Shown here: one piece after another, positions 32,769 to 37,795 of the stretch | How positions within the stretch are numbered: the stretch's first letter is position 1 | Layout of the letters: each line of letters opens with the position of its first letter | Source: Spirochaetota bacterium | Lineage (GTDB): Bacteria > Spirochaetota > Spirochaetia > Treponematales > UBA12059 | Direction: 5' to 3' | DNA length: 37,795 bases | NCBI GenBank assembly: GCA_018816345.1 | Contig: JAHIWG010000139.1 | Coordinates: 79,769 to 117,563, forward strand | Notes under the pieces: generated by a model | Told to the model about the DNA's origin: nothing | The model's input: only the letters and a program-made list of their open reading frames with translations | Database searches by the model: none | Translations under genes and position numbers: made by a program

Positions 32769-35066
32769 GTGAGCGACGACCTGTTCGCCGGCGCCGCTCC
32801 CAAGGAGAGCGCGGGCCCCCTCGCCGACAGGATGAGGCCCCGGGCCCTCGACGAGTTCATAGGCCAGGACCATATAGTAGGTCCCGGCCGGCTCCTCAGG
32901 AGGGCCATCCAACGCGACAGGCTCTCGTCCATAATCCTTTCCGGGCCTCCAGGCACGGGCAAGACGACCCTGGCCAGGGTCATAGCCAATACTACCAGCT
33001 CCCGCTTCATATCGATAAACGCCGTGCTCTCGGGCGTGCAGGCCATACGCGACGCCGTCGACTCGGCCAAGCGGGAGCGCGACCTGTACGACCGCAAGAC
33101 GATCCTATTCGTCGACGAGGTGCATCGCTGGAACAAGGCCCAGCAGGACGCCCTGCTGCCGTACGTAGAGAACGGCACCATAATCCTGATAGGCGCCACT
33201 ACGGAGAACCCCTTCTTCGAGGTTAACAAGGCCCTCGTCTCGCGCTCCAGGGTCTTCCAGCTACGCCCGCTCGGGGACGACGACCTCCTCGAGGCGGCGC
33301 GGGCCGCGCTAGCCGACGAGGCCCGCGGCTACGGCCGCTGGAAGGTCGGCTTCGAGGAAGGCGCGCTCGAGCACCTGGTCAAGATAGCCGACGGCGACGC
33401 GCGCAGCCTCCTTAACGCCCTGGAACTGGCGGTAGAGACGAGCGCGGAGCCCTGGCCGCCGGCGGCCGGCGCGAGCGTGCTCGTGACCATGGAGGCGGCC
33501 GAGGAGAGCATCCAGAGGCGGGCCGTGCTCTACGACCGCGACGGCGACTACCATTACGACGCCGCGAGCGCCTTCATAAAGAGCGTGCGCGGCTCGGATC
33601 CCGACGCGACGCTCTACTGGCTGGCGCGGATGGTATACGCGGGCGAGGAGCCGCGCTTCATCTTCAGGCGCCTCCTCATCTCCGCTTCGGAGGACGTAGG
33701 GCTCGCCGACCCCGGAGCCATGGGCGTCGTGGAGTCATGCGCCGCCGCCTACGAGCGGATCGGCCTGCCGGAAGGCCAGTTCCACCTGGCCGAGGCCGCG
33801 CTCTACCTCGCCACCGCGCCCAAATCCAATTCCTGCATGGCGTACTTCGACGCGCTGGCCTCCGTAGAGGAGGAACGCGCGGACGTGCCCGACCACCTGA
33901 GGGACGCCAACCGCGACGCCGACGGGCTCGGCCATGGCGTGGGATACCTCTATCCCCACGCGTTCCGCAGCCATTGGACGGCCCAGCAGTACCTCCCCGA
34001 GACCCTCAAGGGCGCCCTGTTCTATCAGCCCGGCTCCCTTGGCTACGAGGCGAAGGTCCGCGACGAGGTGTTGAGGCGCAGGGACGCCCAGCTCGCCGCG
34101 TGGCTCTCCGGCGAGCTCGAGGCGCGGGTCGGATCGGCGGCGCAGGCCGCGGCGGCCGGGGCCCGAGCGCCCGGGGCCCCGACGAGCCATAGGGCGGCGG
34201 CGGCCTGGACCGACAGGGCCGAGGCCGGAGTAGCCGGAGGCCTGGCCGGTCTCAGGGACGCCGTCTACAAGCTTGCCTTCCCGCCTCGGCACGCCAACGT
34301 GCTCGTGCTCTGCGCCGATGACGGGCTATTGCTGCGGGAGGCCGTCCGACTCTGCCCCGAGGGCTCGGCATACGGTATATGCCGTACCGCGGAGGCCATG
34401 GAGCGGCTGTCGTACGCCTTCTCGGACGTAGAGGAGCTCAATAAGCCTGTGATAGCTCACTGCCCGGAACCCGGCTCGGTAGCTGAGGCCGCCGTACGGG
34501 CCGCGGGGCACGCGAGGTTCGACCTCGTCGTCGCCGTAGGGTTCCTGAGCGCCTTCGGGGACAGGGCAGACTCGATCCGGGGCGTCCGCGCCTGCGTCGA
34601 GCGCTTCGCGAAGGAGCCCCGTACCGGCTCCTCGGAGGCCGCGGGCGGGCCCTCGTACCTGTTCGCCGAGCGCTCTCCCCTGCCCGGCATAGCGCCGGCC
34701 CTGGCGAAGGCGTTCCTGAGCGAAGGGCTTGCCTCGTCGTTCACGGAGGCCGACGCCGCTTTTTTCTCGTCGGGCTCCGCGCCTGGATTCTCCCAGGAAG
34801 CGCTATCCCAGGCCGCGATCGAGGCGGGACTGCGACCCGGGGCGGCGACCGTTTACCGTACCGAGGCCAGGCGGTCCCTGGGCGACAGGGAGGCCGACGC
34901 CTGGCTCGCCCCCGATTCGGCCTACGGCGAGGCTGTCGTCTTCGCCCTGGGAGAATCGGCTGCAGGCGACGTCAGGGACGCCCTCAAGAAGGCCTTCTCC
35001 TCGGGCCCCGTCCCGTGGCCGAACGCCTGGTCGATAGTCCTGGCCGCTCGCGCCTCCGACTCGTAA
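32769..35066 (+). CDS. rarA: RarA/MgsA AAA+ ATPase fused to a Rossmann-like C-terminal domain
   Basis: Residues 1-430 are a full RarA (replication-associated recombination protein, clamp-loader-like AAA+): Walker A GPPGTGKT at 59-66, Walker B with DEVH at 116-119, TTENPFFEVN, then the C-terminal tetramerisation region (FIFRRLLISASEDVGLADPG and PHAFRSHWTAQQYLPE). RarA normally ends near 430-450 residues; here about 300 more follow an Ala/Gly-rich linker. The extra part has HANVLVLCADDGLLLREAVR (about 508-527) and FDLVVAVGFLSAFGDR, a Rossmann methyltransferase-like layout with a degenerate motif I. Cyanobacteria also have RarA fused to an extra C-terminal domain. The start is a GTG nine bases after the lipoprotein stop, with a weak ribosome site. 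Confidence 0.9.
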   Translation: MSDDLFAGAAPKESAGPLADRMRPRALDEFIGQDHIVGPGRLLRRAIQRDRLSSIILSGPPGTGKTTLARVIANTTSSRFISINAVLSGVQAIRDAVDSAKRERDLYDRKTILFVDEVHRWNKAQQDALLPYVENGTIILIGATTENPFFEVNKALVSRSRVFQLRPLGDDDLLEAARAALADEARGYGRWKVGFEEGALEHLVKIADGDARSLLNALELAVETSAEPWPPAAGASVLVTMEAAEESIQRRAVLYDRDGDYHYDAASAFIKSVRGSDPDATLYWLARMVYAGEEPRFIFRRLLISASEDVGLADPGAMGVVESCAAAYERIGLPEGQFHLAEAALYLATAPKSNSCMAYFDALASVEEERADVPDHLRDANRDADGLGHGVGYLYPHAFRSHWTAQQYLPETLKGALFYQPGSLGYEAKVRDEVLRRRDAQLAAWLSGELEARVGSAAQAAAAGARAPGAPTSHRAAAAWTDRAEAGVAGGLAGLRDAVYKLAFPPRHANVLVLCADDGLLLREAVRLCPEGSAYGICRTAEAMERLSYAFSDVEELNKPVIAHCPEPGSVAEAAVRAAGHARFDLVVAVGFLSAFGDRADSIRGVRACVERFAKEPRTGSSEAAGGPSYLFAERSPLPGIAPALAKAFLSEGLASSFTEADAAFFSSGSAPGFSQEALSQAAIEAGLRPGAATVYRTEARRSLGDREADAWLAPDSAYGEAVVFALGESAAGDVRDALKKAFSSGPVPWPNAWSIVLAARASDS

Positions 35067-35068
35067 GC

Positions 35069-35097
35069 TTGCCCGACGTCGCCGCCGTCGATATACT
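35069..35097 (+). promoter_or_regulatory. Promoter of the ATP-grasp/folC pair (leaderless type)
   Basis: TTGCCC (35069-35074), exactly 17 bases, TATACT (35092-35097), then eight bases to the ATG at 35106. There is no Shine-Dalgarno. Confidence 0.55.
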
Positions 35098-35105
35098 CCC
35101 GCGCT

Positions 35106-35957
35106 ATGGGCATACGGCTCGTCTACGGGCTCAAGACTAGCGACGTCTCATACCTGGAGGAGTTCTACCCGTCCAGGCGGCTCGCCGAGGCCGCGCGGGC
35201 GCTAGGCCTTGACTACGCCGCGACGGTATTCCCGCCTGGCGCAGGACCCGCGCGGATAGAGGCTTTCTGCCGCGGGCACGTTGCGCTATTACGCGGGGAG
35301 CTGCCCCTGACGCTCTACGAGGGCCTGGAGGCCGCCGGCGCGCGGGTGGTCAATAGCGCCTCCTCGACGGCCCTGGCCGCGGACAAGCTGCTAGCGGCGA
35401 GGCGCTTCGCCGAGATAGGCGCCGACCATCCCCGGACCGTCGCGATCGACCCCGCCGGGACGGCGCCTCCGCTCGCGTATCCCTTCGTCGCCAAGCCGCG
35501 CTTCGGCAAGATGGGCCGCGGCGTGGCGCTTATCGATAGCGACATGGCGTGGGCGGCCTTCCTCCGGGAACGCGGCGCAGTCGAGTTCATAGCCCAGGAC
35601 TATATCGCCCCGAGCCGAGGCCGAGACGTGCGCTTCTTCTTCGCGGACTTCGGCGAGGACACGGTAGCCGTCGTGGAGCGCCGGAGCGCCGTCCTCGCGT
35701 CCAACGCCCACGCGGGAGGGGCCATGGAGCCGTTCGTACCGCCCGCCGGACTGCGGCTCGAGGCCGAGCGGATCTTCCGACAGAGCGGCCTCGATTACGG
35801 AACTGTCGATTTCCTGTTCGCGGACGATGCCGGCGCGTCGTTCGCAGTCTGCGAGACTAACGCCTGCCCGGGCTTCGAGGCGCTCGAGCTATCGAGCGGA
35901 CTGGACGCGGCTAAGGCGATACTGCGCGCCGCCCTCGGCGCGGGAGGAGCATCATGA
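35106..35957 (+). CDS. RimK-like ATP-grasp ligase
   Basis: A 283-residue ATP-grasp protein. VNSASSTALAADKLLAARRF is the typical entry to the domain (the NS...DK.....L pattern). YPFVAKPRFGKMGRGVALID holds the ATP-binding lysine and glycine-rich loop, FIAQDYIAPSRGRDVRFFF is the central strand, and VCETNACPGFEALE carries the metal-binding Glu and Asn. The fold forms amide bonds, often adding amino acids such as glutamate to a protein, peptide or cofactor. The substrate is unknown. The stop overlaps the folC ATG by four bases (ATGA), so the two are translationally coupled. Confidence 0.85.
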   Translation: MGIRLVYGLKTSDVSYLEEFYPSRRLAEAARALGLDYAATVFPPGAGPARIEAFCRGHVALLRGELPLTLYEGLEAAGARVVNSASSTALAADKLLAARRFAEIGADHPRTVAIDPAGTAPPLAYPFVAKPRFGKMGRGVALIDSDMAWAAFLRERGAVEFIAQDYIAPSRGRDVRFFFADFGEDTVAVVERRSAVLASNAHAGGAMEPFVPPAGLRLEAERIFRQSGLDYGTVDFLFADDAGASFAVCETNACPGFEALELSSGLDAAKAILRAALGAGGAS

Positions 35958-37276
35958 TATTCAGCGACCCCGGCGAGGTGTACGGCTACCTGGACCGTTT
36001 CCTCAACTTCGAGCGCCGCCTGGAACCCCGGGAGTATAGGCTCGATAGGATGTCAGCCCTCAAGGAGATGTTCGGAAGCCCCGACGAGGCCTACCGCGTA
36101 GTCCACGTCGCGGGCTCGAAGGGCAAGGGCTCTACCGCCACGATGATAGCGTCTATCATCACCGAGGCGGGCGGCAGGACCGGGCTCTATACCTCGCCGC
36201 ACCTCCTGTCGTTCACCGAGCGCATCGCCGTGGGCGGCGCTCCCGTCGACGACGAGACGCTGTGCGCCTGCGCGCGGGAGCTGTCGGAGCGCATGGAACG
36301 CGAGGCCCCCGAGGACTTCCCCGGAGGAGAGGCGCCTACGTACTTCGAGCTGCTGACCATGTTGGGGTTCCTGTGCTTCCGGGCGGCCGGATGCACCGAC
36401 GCCGTCATCGAGGTCGGCCTCGGCGGGCGGCTGGACTCGACTAACGTCGTCTCGCCGGCGGCCTGCGTCATCACGCCCATAGAGCTGGAGCACACGGAGC
36501 TGCTCGGCGACACCATAGCTAAGATAGCCTTCGAGAAGGCCGGCATCATTAAGCCTGGCGTCCCGGTCTTCACCAGCGCCTCGCGCCCCGAGGCGCTCGC
36601 GGTGATCGGGGCGAAGGCCGCGGAATGCGGCTCCGCCATCACGGCGCTCGACGACGCGGTCGAGCTGGCCGACTGCCAGATCAGCGCGTCGGGTACCCGC
36701 GCGACCGCCCTATGGCGCGACGCCAGCCTGTTCGACGCGCCCTTGGAGATCCGCACGCCGATGATAGGCCGGGTCCAGGCCCGCAACGCCGCCCTGGCCG
36801 CCGTCGTAGCCAGGTCGCTAGGCTACTCGAGGGAGGCGATACTAGGCGGGATAGCCAAAGCCTCGCTCCGGGCGCGCTTCGAGATAATCCCCGGCGACCC
36901 GGTCGTCATCCTGGACGGGGCGCATACCGCCGATTCGGTCCGATCCTGCGTCGACGATTTCTCGAGCCTGTTCCCCGGCGGAGGAGTGCTGCTATTCGGG
37001 TGCGCCAAGGGAAAGCCGCCGCGCCCCATGGCGGCCGCCCTGCGTTCCGCCTTCTCGGAGGCCATCGTGACGAGGCCCGGCACGTTCAAGGAGAGCGACC
37101 CGGAGGAGACCGCCGGAGCGTTCGAGGCGGAGGGCCTCGGGGTACGGCGCATCGACGATACGGGCGAGGCGATACGCGCGGCTATCGAGCGCGCCTCGAG
37201 GGAGCGGCTCCCGCTCCTCGTCACGGGATCGTTCTACCTGTGCGCCGCGGCGGCGGCCGTCGTCGACGCGCGCTAG
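35954..37276 (+). CDS. folC: Folylpolyglutamate synthase/dihydrofolate synthase
   Basis: Mur-ligase-family enzyme that adds glutamate to dihydropteroate and/or folate. The P-loop GSKGKGST is at residues 54-61, followed by TGLYTSPHLLSFTERI, AVIEVGLGGRLDSTNVV, the ITPIELEHTELLGDTIAKIAFEKAGIIK segment and RARFEIIPGDPVVILDGAHT near the start of the C-terminal domain. Length, 440 aa, is normal. Its coupling to an ATP-grasp ligase is unusual and may point to a joint role in glutamate tailing, which is inference. It ends four bases before the convergent GGDEF gene. Confidence 0.94.
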   Translation: MIFSDPGEVYGYLDRFLNFERRLEPREYRLDRMSALKEMFGSPDEAYRVVHVAGSKGKGSTATMIASIITEAGGRTGLYTSPHLLSFTERIAVGGAPVDDETLCACARELSERMEREAPEDFPGGEAPTYFELLTMLGFLCFRAAGCTDAVIEVGLGGRLDSTNVVSPAACVITPIELEHTELLGDTIAKIAFEKAGIIKPGVPVFTSASRPEALAVIGAKAAECGSAITALDDAVELADCQISASGTRATALWRDASLFDAPLEIRTPMIGRVQARNAALAAVVARSLGYSREAILGGIAKASLRARFEIIPGDPVVILDGAHTADSVRSCVDDFSSLFPGGGVLLFGCAKGKPPRPMAAALRSAFSEAIVTRPGTFKESDPEETAGAFEAEGLGVRRIDDTGEAIRAAIERASRERLPLLVTGSFYLCAAAAAVVDAR

Positions 37277-37280
37277 GGCC

Positions 37281-37795
37281 TCAGACCTCGACGCGATCCC
37301 TGCCTAGCTGCTTGGCGCGGTACATGGCCGTATCCGCGCGCCCGACCCAGTCGGCCAGGTTATCGCCCTTCTCGAACTGAGCCACCCCGATGGAGGCTGT
37401 AGCGGATATCCTCGCGCCTGCGACCGCCACGTCGGTGTCGCCTATAGCCGTCCTGATGCGTCCCGCGATGGCCAGGGCCGCCTCGACGCCGCTACCCGGC
37501 AGGATGACGAAGAACTCGTCGCCGCCGTAGCGTCCTGCGAAGTCCTCGCGCCGTAGGCAGGCGCGCAGCGCGTCCCCCACCGCCCTGAGCACGTCGTCGC
37601 CGACGAGGTGCCCGAAGGAATCGTTGATGGACTTGAACCTATCTATGTCGATCATCATCCCGGAGAGAGGCAGGTCCTCCTCCTCGGCCCGGCGCAGCTC
37701 GAGCTCGAGGCGGGCGTTGAGGCTATGCCTATTAAGGAGTCCCGTCAGCACGTCGAAGCGAGCGGCCGCGGCGAGCTTCGTGTTCTCCCGCTCCA
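37281..37795 (-). CDS. Diguanylate cyclase GGDEF domain (5' end outside the window)
   Basis: Makes cyclic di-GMP. The window holds the last 171 codons. The reading frame stays open to the right edge (ERENTKLAAAARFDVLTGLL), so the GTG at 37751 is not the true start. The domain is complete: LTGLLNRHSL, IDIDRFKSINDSFGHLVGDD, then the active-site GGDEF in GRYGGDEFFVILPG. An RxxD product-inhibition site (RRED) sits five residues before GGDEF. Near the C-terminus are ASIGVA and ADTAMYRAKQLGRDRV. The ERENTKLAAAARFD segment looks like the helical linker to an upstream sensor domain that lies outside the window. Confidence 0.93.
   Translation of the reverse strand, partial: ERENTKLAAAARFDVLTGLLNRHSLNARLELELRRAEEEDLPLSGMMIDIDRFKSINDSFGHLVGDDVLRAVGDALRACLRREDFAGRYGGDEFFVILPGSGVEAALAIAGRIRTAIGDTDVAVAGARISATASIGVAQFEKGDNLADWVGRADTAMYRAKQLGRDRVEV

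Overview
The window is a chromosomal stretch from a GC-rich bacterium, most likely a spirochaete (a Treponema/Spirochaeta-like lineage). This assignment is an inference. It rests on two adjacent DUF115/MptE-like (motility accessory factor type) genes, on a separate FtsB-like membrane protein and lone ParB-domain protein beside a class A PBP, and on many lipoprotein and exported-protein genes. There are no rRNA or tRNA genes, CRISPR arrays, insertion sequences or phage genes. About 33 protein genes, two intrinsic terminators, several promoters and one candidate structured RNA can be supported.

Layout. Positions 1-174 (-) hold the N-terminus of a YprA/MrfA-type helicase. Positions 273-2227 (+) hold glgC and an isochorismatase-like hydrolase. 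From 16478 down to 2248 nearly everything is on the minus strand. In transcription order this block is gap, a terminator, pgk, tpiA, secG, a PTS EIIA gene, a J-domain gene, a SurA-like gene, nusB, a TPR lipoprotein gene, map, an htrA/degQ-type protease gene, a phosphoribosyltransferase gene and a 1002-residue exported beta-helix gene. Glycolysis, protein export, periplasmic folding and proteolysis, and transcription antitermination are thus packed together.

Positions 16479-16841 are the only long non-coding stretch. They hold divergent control regions and a structured RNA candidate ending in a strong terminator. From 16842 (+) follow a PBP1A-type peptidoglycan synthase, a ParB-domain protein with a cationic C-terminal helix, and an exported CsgG/LpoB-like protein. 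An FtsB-like gene runs the other way. From 21479 (+) there is a four-gene translationally coupled operon: a very acidic protein, an unknown protein whose reading frame is broken at an A9 run, and two DUF115 proteins. Positions 30204-27910 (-) hold a nucleotidyltransferase-like gene and a lipoprotein split by a probable frameshift, whose second part carries an HExxH motif. Positions 30253-32759 (+) hold an unknown gene, an outer-membrane-like protein and a lipoprotein. Positions 32769-37276 (+) hold rarA with a long extra C-terminal domain, an ATP-grasp ligase and folC. A GGDEF protein (-) is cut by the window end.

The most interesting points are: the A9 tract that separates a convincing start from the rest of its protein; the ladder of mutually exclusive stem-loops ending in a terminator ahead of the PBP gene; a recurring layout with the -10 box 8-10 bases before ATG and no Shine-Dalgarno, which suggests leaderless mRNAs; the split lipoprotein; and the RarA fusion. 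No wholly new multi-gene system can be demonstrated from sequence alone. The acidic protein/unknown/DUF115/DUF115 operon is the best candidate for an incompletely described one.
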